NCBI GenBank assembly: GCA_026929865.2
Contig: CM049398.1
Location: 12,171,501-12,235,500, forward strand
Source of the DNA: Hyperoplus lanceolatus
Taxonomy: Eukaryota > Chordata > Actinopteri > Uranoscopiformes > Ammodytidae
Length of the DNA: 64,000 bases
Reading direction: 5' to 3'
Of the stretch, positions 1 to 16,032 are shown piece after piece. Both the position numbers and the translations under genes were made by a program. A model generated the notes under the pieces. It had not been told where the DNA came from. It saw nothing but the letters and a program-made list of their open reading frames with translations, and did no database searches. Within the stretch, counting starts at the first letter, position 1. Every line of letters starts with the position of its first letter.

Positions 1-139
1 CCCAGTAAAGATTAAACTGTAAATATTTTGGTTTAGCATTCATCATGAAGACAGTTGGTTTAATCAACAGGAGCTAGCCTAGCCGCCTAAGATGCATTTT
101 GTTGTAGTTTGTTTTTAGCCCTATTTTACAGTACATGGC

Positions 140-3100
140 TTATTGTTGTCTAAGAAACAGCGCTGCTTTCCTCCTCTTCTTTGTAAGGAATTGTGCTTTC
201 ACTCTTTCAATAGATAACTGAAGTGGACTCATAACAGGAGTTCCGGAGGTGGTCATGCGGGGCTTCTCAAATCTCTGAAGATCGAACTCTTCAGTAGTGG
301 TGACCTTGGATGGCGTGATGGTTGTGAAAGTGATTGTTTGTTGAATTGGATTAGCGAACGAAACTCCATCGCTGGGAGCAGCTTGCACGGTTTTTGCAAT
401 GATAAAAGGGGCTGTTGTGGTATGAAGTCTCCATTGTTTGTGAGTCCTTGTACGCCTGCTAATTGCAGCAGTGGTTGCAGTGCTGTTCAGTGCATCACTT
501 TTTTCTGGAGTTGGAAGAACAGGAGTTAGGTTTTCATATGTTTTGTGAAAAAGTGGATTGTCACTTGAAAGAGGTAAACTTGTTTTCCTCCATCTCCTCC
601 TGAATCCTCTCTCTTTCGACATTTGCCTTTTTAAAACACTGAAGGAGGAGTTAGGAGCCTTAACCTGGATGCTCGTTTCCCCTTTGTTAATGTCCAGCCT
701 GTGTGAAACCTGTCGCTCTGTGGTGAGCACCGGCAGTCCCCTAAGAGTGATCACTTCCAGATTGGGCACAGAGGAAATTTCATGGCTGACAGCCACCATG
801 GGAGGAGCCAAGCTGGCTTTCCTCCTTTTTTTCCTCCCTTCTCTGTCTCCCCTCTCCTTTGACCTGTTCCTTTTGACTTTGGGCATTACGAAGGGGTTCC
901 TGGCAGTGCTGACACCAGGGCGCTTTTCAGCATCTCTGTGTTGCTCGGGCTGTGCCGTTGGGGTTACGGTGAGGATGGTGGGGGCAGAAGTGTTGTCTGT
1001 TGGGATCATTACGAGCTCTACAGAAGAAGTAGGAGGAATTATCTTTCCCTTCCCCTTTCTGAGCCTTCGGGATTTTGTCATAAGTGGTGTTACAGTTGTT
1101 GTGCTCGTTGCTTCCGTGGACCCGGTCAGCGCTTCAGACTCGGCTGGTTTCTTCTGGACTGTCGTAGGCGACGTAATGGACAACGTCTCCTTATTCATCG
1201 CTGGTTCATCTTTCATGACTTCATTCAAGGGCTCTTCTTCTCCACCGAGCTCATATTCACTGTCACCGACCCTGTTTGTGGTTCTGCTTGACTGGTCGTG
1301 TTTATGTGACTCGCTGATGAAGTTACTCAGAGCATTGACTTCTTCTGCTTTGCCGCCAGAGGTCGGGACCACCGCTGCGTCCTCTACTTTAGCATCTGCC
1401 TCTGCTTTCTGCTTTCTCTTTCTCCCCTTTCCCTTTCCTTTCTTTTTTTTGTTGGTTTTCTTCGTCTTACCCGTGTTCTTCCTCTTCTTCTTCTCAGAGC
1501 TTTGCGTCTCTCCTTTATCGGAGTCGGCGGCGGAGCTTTGAGAGCTGGAGACGGTAGCAAGGACCTTGATGAAGTCCTCAGCAGCGGTGACAACGTTTGT
1601 AAGTGAAGGTTCTTCTTGGCCCGCTATCGAAGACTGTGTTGTACTCTCCAGTTTCTCTTCTTCCTCTCTTTCTTTCTTGGATTCTTGCTTCTTGGGAGGT
1701 GACACCGTCAGCACATCGATGACATCAATCCCCCCAAAGTCGTACGGGACCGCCTCTTTCAGCACAGCAATGGGAGACTTCTCATATCGTTTACACCTAC
1801 GAGAGAGTTAACAAAGAGAAAAATGTGTGTGTGTGTGTGGCGCTTTCAGAAAGTATTATGGCTCAGCATGTTGCAAATCCACTTAAAAGTGTAACACCAG
1901 AATCTACTGATACTCACATGCCATACCAGTGCCACTCTGCACACTGTTCTTCGTAAGCAAACTCAAAGCAAGGCACGCCAAGTACATTGAAGAACGCCTG
2001 ACCCATCACCCTAGAAGACGTGTCGTTGACTTTCCTAAAACAATCTTTCAACCTGCAGAGATTCACAGAGAGGACACAGAGTCAGGCTCATTCCTCGTCC
2101 AGGGGATGGCAACGCAGTTTGATATACAAGACTAGAGTAACTCCAATAAAGGACACATGCATATCCGCTGTGTTTGACTTGTTGCTACGATTCCACTCCT
2201 GCAAAAATTCCATGCCTCCACTGATCTGTGCTGCTTTTGGATTTAAATGGTACATACTGACACATATCCTGGGATAAAATGCATTTGCAAGGCATCTGCC
2301 AAAAAAAGTTTTCCTAAATGTTGCATTAACCAATCAAATCAGATTTTTGTTGTCAGGTGATGCAGCCTTTACTTTATCCGGGTCCCTTGGTTTCATGGTC
2401 TACCGACATGGACACATTTATCAGTCAGTGCTGTCGATACTTTCTGACATTAGTTTGTCTTCATGGATCTTTATGGGACAACTGTCTTCTTTTTTGAATA
2501 TGTCTTTAATGAATTCTGATGCATTTTGTAACAATAATATGAAGTGAAGTTCCAGAAAGTCAGAAGTACTAAGCAGCTGTTTATTAAAGTTAATGAAGTT
2601 CAACCCATTTATGTTCTGTAGTTACTTCCAAAGTGGGTTTTTTGATGTTGATTGGGCTTTTAAAAAACCCTGATGCTGTTTTTTTAAAAGGCAGATGTTA
2701 AATTGCTTTATGAAGATTGGATCATTATGTTTGAATTGTTCCATACTCATGCACTATGCCTTTACCCATCCATCAGGCATACATAAACCGTCTTTGTTCT
2801 TACACATACAGGTCAGACTTAATGATAGAATAGAATATTGTTTTTCACTCACGTATTATCACAGTCACAATGACAGATGGAGTGCCACTTGAAGTTAGTG
2901 TGGCCATAATTTGAGGAGAAGGCGTGGATGACGTGAGGGCAATGGTCGTGGATTCGGCAGCAGCTGTCAGTCTCTGCAAACTCTCCTGCAACGAGGAGGA
3001 CAGATTGATCAAACCAGTAGATACAGTAGTATGCCTAACTCTCACAACACACAGTATATTAACCTTATTTTGCAAGTTTCTTAACCTACCCAGCTGGTCA

Positions 3101-3645
3101 TAATGATCAGCCATGTTTCCAGCTCCACACCATAGGGTCCCAGGATAAGTAAAGCCCCTCTTGGATCTACTTAGAACCTCGTCTCGTAGCGCAGAGTCAT
3201 GTCTCTCCCCTTTCAGCCTACCGCTGCGTCCCGACCTCTCTTTTAACTCCCGGCACGTCCGCTTGGCTTCATCCATGCGCGCAAAACGCGTGTCAAGTTG
3301 CCGGCCGGCTTTTTGCTCTTTCAGTCCCAACTTGCACTCGTGCATGAACGACTTCACCAGCGTCTGGTTCACTGTGACGGAGCAGGTCATAAGCTTCCCG
3401 GCGGGACTGACGACGGAGCGCACCGCCTCGGCTCCGTCCGACACCTGGTAGAGGAAACTCTCCCTCACGGTTGACATTTTGGCGCAGAAGGTGCCGTTGA
3501 GCATGGAGAACATTTCTTTGCTCTCCCTCTCTGCGTCCAAGGCGCGGCTCAGGAAGTCACCTTTGACGACGTTTTTGTCCAGGTAAGACAGAAAGACGAA
3601 GAAGACCGACCACATGATGCGGCGAGAATCCCCTTTCAGCACCAC
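140..3645 (-). CDS. proca1: Group III phospholipase A2-domain protein, proca1-like
   Basis: Four coding exons on minus: 3645-3090, 2985-2853, 2052-1918 and 1796-140. All junctions are GT-AG and phases join in frame to give 826 residues. The PLA2 domain starts near residue 164, straight after a furin-like RSKR (160-163). It has the calcium-loop motif LWCGAGN (171-177), the active-site CCRIHDHC (His198-Asp199) and a Cys-rich HCDCD. Exon 3 carries the family motif FFNVLGVPCFE. The last exon encodes about 540 residues rich in Ser/Thr and Lys, with a Lys block at 377-405. The start at 3645 is the first in-frame ATG; an inner Met at residue 11 precedes a short hydrophobic stretch that could be a signal peptide. 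PLA2G3 and PROCA1 share this fold. The lysine-rich tail and position beside rab34 favour PROCA1. A secreted PLA2G3-like enzyme remains the alternative. ATTAAA at 59-64 (minus) is a possible poly(A) signal. Confidence 0.85.
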
Positions 3646-3968
3646 GCGTAACGGAGACAGCTCCTCGCGGTTTCCCGGCGCTCTGGACCAGCCCTTCCAG
3701 TTTTAAGGCGACGCTCAAGTGGCGTGATTTATTAATGCGATAAATGGCAACACAGGGAGGAGTCGAATTAACCTCTTTATATCAAGCCTGGTTAAGTAAC
3801 TCTATATATTACACAATTGCAGAGTGCTTATACGCTGTTGGGAGTAGATATTGCCCACAGTAGGCCTACCTCCCTAAATGTCAACGGTCTGGAGGGAAGA
3901 GGAGAGGACAGGGTTAACATAGCTCGCAAACCTCCAGCATCTTTTGCTGTACAGAGATGACCGCTAGT

Positions 3969-3986
3969 CCCCCCCCCCCCCCCCCC
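3969..3986. repeat. Poly-C homopolymer (18 nt)
   Basis: Uninterrupted run of C. Its length may be uncertain from sequencing. Confidence 0.9.
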
Positions 3987-6039
3987 TATCGCAGCCCACA
4001 GAAAGAGTGGTGATTTACTTTAGGAACACGCATGGAGGAGGAGGAGGTCCTAGCTCGCCCCGCTCCCCATGGTAACAGGCATGGGGTGATTGTGCCAACC
4101 CAGGCATATATATAGGACATATTTTAAACGCCACAAAATAAGCACTGAATTGGTAATAACCTAAATCACAATAGGGGACAATAATGTTGGGAAAGTTTGA
4201 AGCTGACGCACGCAAACTTCACTGACTGAAGGACCTCGGCAGATTGAACCGATGGATGGAGTCAGACTTATCTCTCCCCACTCATGAATCATGATCCTGA
4301 GAAGTTGGAATGAACTACCGACACAATTACTGCTTCACATTTCCTCTTGGTGATGTTGCATTTTTTTAAACAAATTTCTCCACCTTTGTTATGTAGCCTA
4401 TATCACTTAAAACCTTTATTTGTTTCCTGGACTTCATCATGTTTATATACTTGTGTTAAAAACAAATGTATTATTCAATCATTGATGTTTGCACAGCAGT
4501 TGTGTTGCTGCACTTTTTGTTTTACCTTTACTTTATTAAGAAAACATGTTACATGCATGTAAGTTTAGATCTGTGTCTTAACGCCTGACATCTGACATAA
4601 TGTGATTTACTTCTTAGACCAACTCTCACTGAAACAAGAGTAAAAGGAAAAATGATGCACAGTAAAGTCTTCTATCTGTGAACAAGTGACTAAGGGTAAG
4701 GGCCCTGTTAAAAGAAAAAACTAGGTTGGGTTTCTAATCAGGCCAGTGTTTTGTCACATGGCTGGTCTTACAGGGAGCTCTAGAGGCGGAGATCCTGCCT
4801 ACTCAGGGCGCTGAAATCGGATTGTTGGAAGGCGGAGAGAAATGATATAAGATCAGCAGAGGCAACATTCGACCAAATCTTGAAAAAAAAAACTACAGGA
4901 GGGTCATAATTCTGCTGTTGAACACTGTTTGTTCTTGTTTGGGTTAATGGAGCCCTTTCAAAATGTTTATTACAAGAATGGATCAAATGACAATGTGTGG
5001 CCTGTAGTGATGAATCCACCCAGGAAAAAAGTTCTAAAAACCAACTGCATTAGCTACTCTGCTCCAAACAGAAGACAGATGTTAGAAGAAGAGGAAATAT
5101 GGTACTTATTTTGACCATGTAGAAGACACAAAGCTCCAAATAAATGCCAATGTTGTGCCATTAAGGCTGGGTGTATAAATGAGCACCTGTTAGCAGGTTC
5201 AAGCCTTTCTCCAGAAGATTTAAAACCATTTAAATCCATCAACATGACATGAGCTCATACAACACTATAAGTCAGACATTTTATTATCATCCCAGATTAC
5301 TACCTTATACGTTTTGTCAGTAAGCAAACATTGTTAAATTTTTATATATATTTTTTAACATCAAACATATCTTTCAGTAAATTAATGTGGTTCAAAACCA
5401 ATCTATGGGAAAGCACAGTTTCTGTTGGCCGGAAAGGTCAACGCTCAGTCCTTAGCTCAGCTTGAAATCCGTTGCTCAAAGCTTGGATGAAATGTACAAT
5501 CCCTGTATTTAATAACTGTAATAATCTTTCTACTTTTACAGCTGGGAAATATGCTGTGAGTACAGTTGGACGATGGATTTTGTTGCTACAGTGGTGAACA
5601 TGATCACCACCTGAGCTTATTTAGACACAGATCCTTTGCTGTTTCTGAAAACCTGGAGTTAAAAACATGCCGCTCTGAGCAGCACTTGGAATAACAAACC
5701 CCAGGCATGCATGGATAAAAAATGTATAGGATCATAAGTCACAGATTCTCCTTTCAAACGTTGATACTCAATGTGAGTTTGTCAATTACCAACTGTGACT
5801 CCTGCAAGTCTGAAGTCTCTACAAATTAGTTTTCAGTTTAGGCTTTTAGCGAATGCCCAGGGGAGAAGGCCTTTCATTTAGCCTCCACCCTCACCCTGGA
5901 ATAGCTTGCAGCTCACGTTCAGTATCTGTTGACTAATAGAGTGAATTCAAAGCTGTTGCAAAGACTTTAAATCAATCTATTGGCGGCAGTGCATGTCAGT
6001 ATCAATACTTCCAATGTATTTGCCCCTGTTACACTTTTG

Positions 6040-6178
6040 CTGCATTTTGACTTGTATTTGTCTCATTGTGAGTGTAATGAATGTTGTTTCTGTCTATTGC
6101 TCTCTTTTTTGACCAGGTCTCTTTTGGAAAATAGATTTAAATCTCAATGAGACTTACCTGGTTAAATGAAGGTTAGTA
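6040..6178 (+). mobile_element. 3' tail of a fish non-LTR retroelement (fragment)
   Basis: The stretch contains TTGACCAGGTCTC, then a block reading TCTCAATGAGACTTACCTGG, then TTAAATGAAGG. This matches my recollection of a very common teleost retroposon 3' end (ACCTGGTTAAATAAAGG). It has no coding part and looks like an old truncated copy. Family assignment is from memory. Confidence 0.5.
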
Positions 6179-6242
6179 AACAAAATGAATAAGACATATC
6201 CAGTAAAAATAAGACCCCATCCCCACCGGAAACTGATATTAC

Positions 6243-6298
6243 TCACACACACACACGCACACACACACACACACACACATACACACACTCTCTCGCTC
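6243..6298. repeat. CA-rich microsatellite
   Basis: Imperfect (CA)n with single interruptions, followed by a short CT-rich tract. It lies 90 bases upstream of the phosphoribosyltransferase start codon. Confidence 0.9.
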
Positions 6299-6384
6299 TC
6301 GCACTCTGTCACTGTCTATCTCTGTCTTCAGTCCAGTTCATTCACCACAGATTCTCCTTCTTGTAAACGTGTTGTTTTTTCAAA

Positions 6385-8374
6385 ATGGACATTTTGGCTG
6401 TTCCTGCAGACAGACCTAAAGGATGGTACCTTACTGTGATGGCACCCAACACAAAAGGACCAAAGTTTGCCTGGCTGGACCCGTCCAGACTGTACTGCAA
6501 CTCCCAGGTACAAAGGGGGGGATTTCTAGTCTCTAGTTTGTTGAGCTGTTGATACTGTCTCCACTGTCTTCCCTTTCACTGTGCACAGACTAAAATTCAT
6601 GCAAAACTGCACACAATGTACAAACTATCATGTTCTTAGTTCATATGCACACTTTGCCTTTTGTGCATTTACTTTGTTTGCACTTGTGTCAGGCTCTTGC
6701 AGACTGTGTCAAAGACCTTCTCAGTCCATTTCACAACGACACCATTGACCTGGTTGCCGGGATAGATGCGATGGGATTCATTCTCGGTAAGAAAACAATT
6801 CATTTTAGTTAAGTATTAAAACCAGTTTGGTTAAGCTTAGTCACTCTTGTTGCTACTCACTATTTCTATTTTTTTAAAATGAGGCTAGAGTTACATAGAA
6901 ACCTAACACCTGTGCCAATGATACTAAATTTAGATGGTGTGGCTCTTCAAACAGTCTACATCAAGTCCAAACTGGGGGTTTGCAACAGAGAGTGATGACT
7001 TCTGAGATATTATTGCTTCATTTAAGATGAATGTTTCTCGTGTGTTCTTTCAGGGGCGTCTGTTGCCACCACCCTCGGAAAAGGTTTTCTGGCTGTCCGT
7101 AAAGCAGGACACCTGTGTGTCGCCACCCAAAACCAAAACTACACCGACTACAGCGGCACAGAAAAGACAATGGAAATACGACTGGATGTGCTAAAACCAG
7201 GTTAATCTTCTGTTTTGTTTCCAATCCTTTAACCATGTTTTGAAGAAAAATAATATTTACTCAACTGGCAATGTTTGGAGAGCTGTGAGAGCCAACTTTT
7301 GAAATACACACACAAAAAAAAGACCTCATGAGAAATCCGTTTTCATTTATATAGCCCATTATCACAAATAGCCATTTGCCTGAGTGGGCTTCACAGTCCG
7401 GACAATATGACACTTTACAGGGGACAACATATTGAGGAACCTCAGGGAGAAAGGGATCCTTCTCCCAGGACGGACAGACACTAGTTGCAGATTCCCTCAA
7501 TAAATGAATTAATGAATTGTTGCAGTTTAAAAATCCACCTAACCCTGAACAATACATAATCCAAATTAAAACCACAGGTGTCATTTTATTTCCCTGTGAA
7601 AGAGCACCCTCTAGTGTTAATGTGTGAATCAAAGATCAAGTAGATATTGCCCTTATGTTTATTTTCTTTTAATGACAGAAGAGAATCTGGGGATTTGATG
7701 TTCTCTTTTAAGTTTTCACAGTACTATGTGAATACTTACAGCAGTAGCAGAAGGAGGTACATGTTATAGATTGAATTAATTTTCATTATTTACATACTTT
7801 TTGTGTGTGCAAATTTGCATTAAACCAGTATATGTTAACGCTCCATTTTCAAATAATGCATTTGTTTTATTTTGTACCAGATACATTTAAAATGCTTTAT
7901 CTCTAATCTCTAAAACCCTCTAATTTATTTCTATTTTATTTAAATTGTTAAAATTAAAGATTTTCTTGACTAGGTCACTAACCATGACAACACTTCAATA
8001 ACTGGATCCTTCAAGAAAAAAAGTATTCAGTGTATGTAAGCAGCTTAATATTTGTCTCGCCTTCCTGCAGGAATGAGGGTGCTGTTAGTGGACCAATGGA
8101 TAGAGACTGGAGGCACTATGAAGGCTGCCATCCAGCTGGTGGAGAGACTCGGAGCCACTGTCGTAGGTCAGTCTAAAATGGTTGTGTTATAACTCCACAA
8201 AGCACAGATTTTAATGTCAATCTCACATGGTTTCATGCAGGTGTTGCAGCTGTGGCCATCGAGAACACAGAAGGAGGAAAGTGGATTAAAGAAAACTACA
8301 AATACTCTCACTGCGTCCCCAAAGAGATGCAGCTCCTTGTTGACCAGAAGAGTCTTAATAACTTAAATAACTAA
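6385..8374 (+). CDS. Adenine phosphoribosyltransferase-like protein
   Basis: Five exons: 6385-6507, 6693-6786, 7054-7200, 8071-8166 and 8241-8374, all GT-AG and in phase, giving 197 residues. The ATG at 6385 has A at -3 and G at +4, and an in-frame TAA lies at 6364-6366, so this start is well supported. The chain follows the APRT fold: [13 protein letters not shown] (24-36) aligns with the APRT PGxLFRDIS region, [12 protein letters not shown] (59-70) with its GLDSRGF segment, and [13 protein letters not shown] (126-138) is the PRPP-binding loop. APRT joins adenine and PRPP to make AMP. Two changes from canonical APRT are visible: Arg to Met at 68 and the second acidic residue of the PRPP motif to Gln at 130. 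Substrate is therefore uncertain. Vertebrate aprt itself is an unlikely identity; this looks like a divergent paralogue. Confidence 0.85.
7325..7490 (+). mobile_element. Degenerate fish interspersed repeat (fragment)
   Basis: The text runs from a TTTATATAGC-type start, through CTGAGTGGGCTTCACAGTC, to GGATCCTTCTCCCAGGACGG. It resembles a widespread teleost repeat I know by its wording (TTTGCCTCAGGGGGCTTTACA...CTCCCAGGATGG). It lies in intron 3 of the phosphoribosyltransferase gene. Confidence 0.45.
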
Positions 8375-9967
8375 ATCATTTGTTAAAGCTCCACTAAACA
8401 AGAAAAGGGAATAGTGAAACTCCAGACTGAGATGATCAAGACATAGTTTTATCTGCTTAGGCATGTATTGTTTTCTAATGACATTTTTTAAATATAAATC
8501 TATACTGGGATTTCAAATAGAAGAAAATAAAATGTGTATTTATTTTATTTTATTACATGTACAGTAAATCATACCATAAAAAGTTAGACAGAAAATGAAA
8601 TATTCATACAAACTTTTACAGCTTTCGATCTCAAAGTTATACCAATTCAGTCATTGACTGTGAACAAAAAGCAGAACGTACCTATGAAGCATACAATAAA
8701 GATAAATAAAAAAGGGTAAGTGTCTACTGCAATTGTTCTCAACCTGGAGGTTGGTACCCCCACAAAAGGGGTCAACGGATAAATATAAAGGGTCCTCGAC
8801 ATGGTTGCAGTTCTAGTCGATTTCTTAGACACGCTTAATGAAACTGGGAGCTACTTGACTGTCATCACCACACAGCAAAGTTCTTATGTAAATGTATTAA
8901 CGTAGTTTCAACAATTTTCCAGATACTTTTTTCATAACAGTTAACACAGATCCCATTGAAAGACATCAAACGTTTTGGATAAACTGTCTTTAACAAAAGG
9001 AAACATGTTTATTTAGTTTATGATTATAGTATTTCCTCACACTGGAGAAGAAAAAACAGCACAAAAGCATGAATTTGAAAACCTGCACACACAAAAATGT
9101 AAATTCCTGCATGAAACAGAACACATTTGTAAAAAGTGTAAAAGTAAAGGTGATTGTTGTCTTTTGTAAATCATCATTTGATTAAAAAAAAAATACAATG
9201 TATATTTGCATTTTGTTTTTTGTTGTGCCTTGTGTAAGGATTCAATAAAGGAATATATTGATTTGACAACATGTTTTTTTTTTGTAAAGTAAATATTTGA
9301 TTTTGATACAAGGTATTGTGGATGTGAGAGCATTCCCCAAACAATCGGTATCATTGTTGGCCACAGTCTTTCAGTTAAGTCCTGTTTGTCAACTGTTTGG
9401 AAAACGTCAATTCTGAATGGACAAAAGCGTTTAAGCAATTGAGAACACCTGCAACCGGATAGGGTCTGTTTGCACTTTTTACTCCTTGTAGAGAGTTTGG
9501 AAACCCCCGATTTACAAAATGATGAGGGAAAAATGAAAGAGTCAATTTAAAACAGAGGTACAACATAGTGTGTCAAGAAAAATCCTATCTGTTAAACAAA
9601 CGACAGCAGCAGGACGGAATATTTAATTCAAGCCCCAAGTTAAGCATACACATGTACATCGTTCCACAGTCATTCTTTGGCATCTCTGTGACACCACACC
9701 AGTCATCTTTGTCACCCTGTAACTCCACACAAGTTAAGACTGAGCAACACCACAAAAATCCACATCCCACAGAGAGAAAAACTCTTTCTTAGGCCAGGAA
9801 AAACTCAACCCAAACATGTCAAGAAGTAAAACTCCCTCCTCTTTCGACCACAGAAAATCCCTCCCAACGAGCTGGAGAGCAGCCACAGTCTTTTTCCACA
9901 GAAAACAAAAAATCTGCAAATTCAGTCGGCACCTCACACCTCTCACTTTAAACACCTCCTTCCCTCT
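8375..9967. other. Tail-to-tail 3' UTR and intergenic region
   Basis: The plus-strand phosphoribosyltransferase gene and minus-strand rab34 converge here, so both 3' UTRs should lie inside. AATAAA for rab34 may be the TTTATT on plus at 9008-9013. A fragment at 8725-8805 (TTCTCAACCTGGAGGTTGG) resembles a common teleost repeat reading AACCTGAGGGTCGGGACCCC. No coding exon was seen. Confidence 0.5.
8526..8531 (+). terminator. Poly(A) signal AATAAA for the phosphoribosyltransferase gene
   Basis: This is the first canonical AATAAA after the stop codon, 152 bases downstream, and a T-rich stretch follows. Confidence 0.55.
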
Positions 9968-14291
<4,324 letters not shown>

Positions 14292-15472
14292 GAAGCTTCC
14301 AGATGAATGTTTAGCAGAGGAACATGTGGAGAGCTGGAGAGATGGAGAGAGAGGGAGAGAGATAGAGAGGAAGAAAACAGCATCAACAATCTGACATTTT
14401 TGCTTGTTAAAGCCGTCACCTTATTAGGCCTATGGTGCTTATTTTTCCTGTTGCTGCTGGGATCAACAGATGATATTTAGGCTACATCATAGGACGGAAC
14501 AGAAACAATTACTCTGTTAATAAATGTGTCAATTGTTGATTCATTGTTTAAGTACATTTTAAAGCAAATTATTCTCTGGTTTCAGCTTCTCATAGGATTT
14601 GCAGCTTTTCCCTGTTTCGAATCCTTACAATGGCTACATACATGTATTTTTTTTATGTCTTTTTAATCATTTATATATTAATATTTCAGTCCTCAAAAAG
14701 ACATTCAATCAAAACACATCAGCCTAGGCTTGGTTAAATATTAGGCTATTATTTTCTTAGGCATATGAATAGGCTAATTGATCAATGGAAAAAAAACTCC
14801 TGTGAGATAATGAATATCCCATCGGAACCAAACTAAATGTAAAAACCTGTGGCATGTATACATATCTATGTTTGTTATTTAATGTATTTAATTATAACCC
14901 TTAAATACAAATGAGTCCCCACCATACAGGCTACTAAAACATTTGTTCCAAACAGTTCTCCTTTGCCACCATTTTTGTACTACATATTGTGTTGCCTGGC
15001 AACCAGAACATAGACTGTGGGCTACCAACAACATGCACATAGGCTAGCTAGGCTACATCTGCCTCCTGTCAGTCATTAGGCTATAGCTTACAGTTTAGAT
15101 AGCCTACTAAGAAAATATTTGTTTCTCCATGATGAGCACGTATAGAGCCAGACCAGACAGCTGTAATCACTGCTGATCCACTTACTGCAGATCTGTTTTA
15201 ATCCTATTGTTCATCAGAGCTGCTGCATCTGCTGTAGAATACGAACCGAAGACTAATTTCAGAGGTTTGCTTTGATCCACCATAACACTCAAACCAGGCA
15301 ACTTTATAACTCAATTTAACATTCAATCCATCAAAAGTGGCCTATCCTATACTGTTGTATCTCAGTAATGCCACGTTAAGAGTCAAAACACAAAGCATGT
15401 GTGGGCCTATAAAGTTGAATAGGCTTCTTATTTCTTTTTTTAACAGCGTGTTTGCGGTGTGAAAGACGTTAC

Positions 15473-15680
15473 CTCTTCGAGATGGGACGCTCAAGTTTCC
15501 TCTCCTCTCCGGTGTTTCGGCTACAAAACAGTTGGTTATGCCTTCCGCTGATGCTTAGTTCTTATTGTAATGTAAACCCATCCGAGCTCATAGTTGAGTT
15601 TTTAAAGGTTGAGTTTGCGGTGAACAGAGCTCAAGTCGATCCGCGGAAGTTTTGGGGGAGACGAGCAACATACTGGGACC
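15473..15680 (-). promoter_or_regulatory. Candidate rab34 5' noncoding exon and promoter
   Basis: On minus the sequence reads GAAGAG followed by the donor GTAACG at 15472-15467. The stretch is richer in CpG than its surroundings. A good acceptor (CATCTCTCCAG) lies about 40 bases upstream of the rab34 ATG, so a spliced leader is plausible. This is inference from splice signals and base composition only. Confidence 0.3.
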
Positions 15681-15962
15681 CGCTGGACTCTTTTTTTTCC
15701 TCCTTTTCTTTCCTCCCACATTTTCTCTGCTCGGTCGCCTACTGGAGGAAATTAGGAAATAGCCTACATGGTCTGTCTATTTCCTTCAGTTTTTAGCCCC
15801 TGCATAACTTTTTACACCAAGCCTATCTGTTAGCCTAGCCTACTGCTCTTTTTGTAAAACTAAACAGTAAAGGTCTTTGGTGAATATCAGTAAAATATTT
15901 TGCAAAAATACTGCATAACCTAGGCCTACATTATTTCATAAAGTTACTGTTTCAATTTTTAG

Positions 15963-15964
<2 letters not shown>

Positions 15965-16030
<66 letters not shown>
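15965..16030. repeat. (GT)n microsatellite, 33 units
   Basis: Uninterrupted GT dinucleotides. Confidence 0.98.

Positions 16031-16032
<2 letters not shown>

Larger units (their letters stand above)
3646..6384. other. Intergenic space between two divergent genes
   Basis: This spacer separates the starts of the proca1-like gene (minus) and the phosphoribosyltransferase gene (plus). The first 100 bases are GC-rich and probably hold the minus-strand promoter. It also holds a run of 18 C at 3969-3986, a non-LTR retroelement tail near 6040-6178 and a CA repeat at 6243-6298. No coding exon is recognisable. Confidence 0.6.

Noticed and set aside
558..1541. 327-residue plus-strand open frame
   Set aside because: It is antisense to the last proca1-like exon. 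The minus strand continues a recognised protein in phase, and the plus frame is hydrophobic low complexity produced by reversing Lys/Glu/Ser codons.
15452..15796. 114-residue plus-strand open frame
   Set aside because: No domain or family resemblance, and no splice or synteny support. The local base composition fits better with a rab34 promoter and leader.
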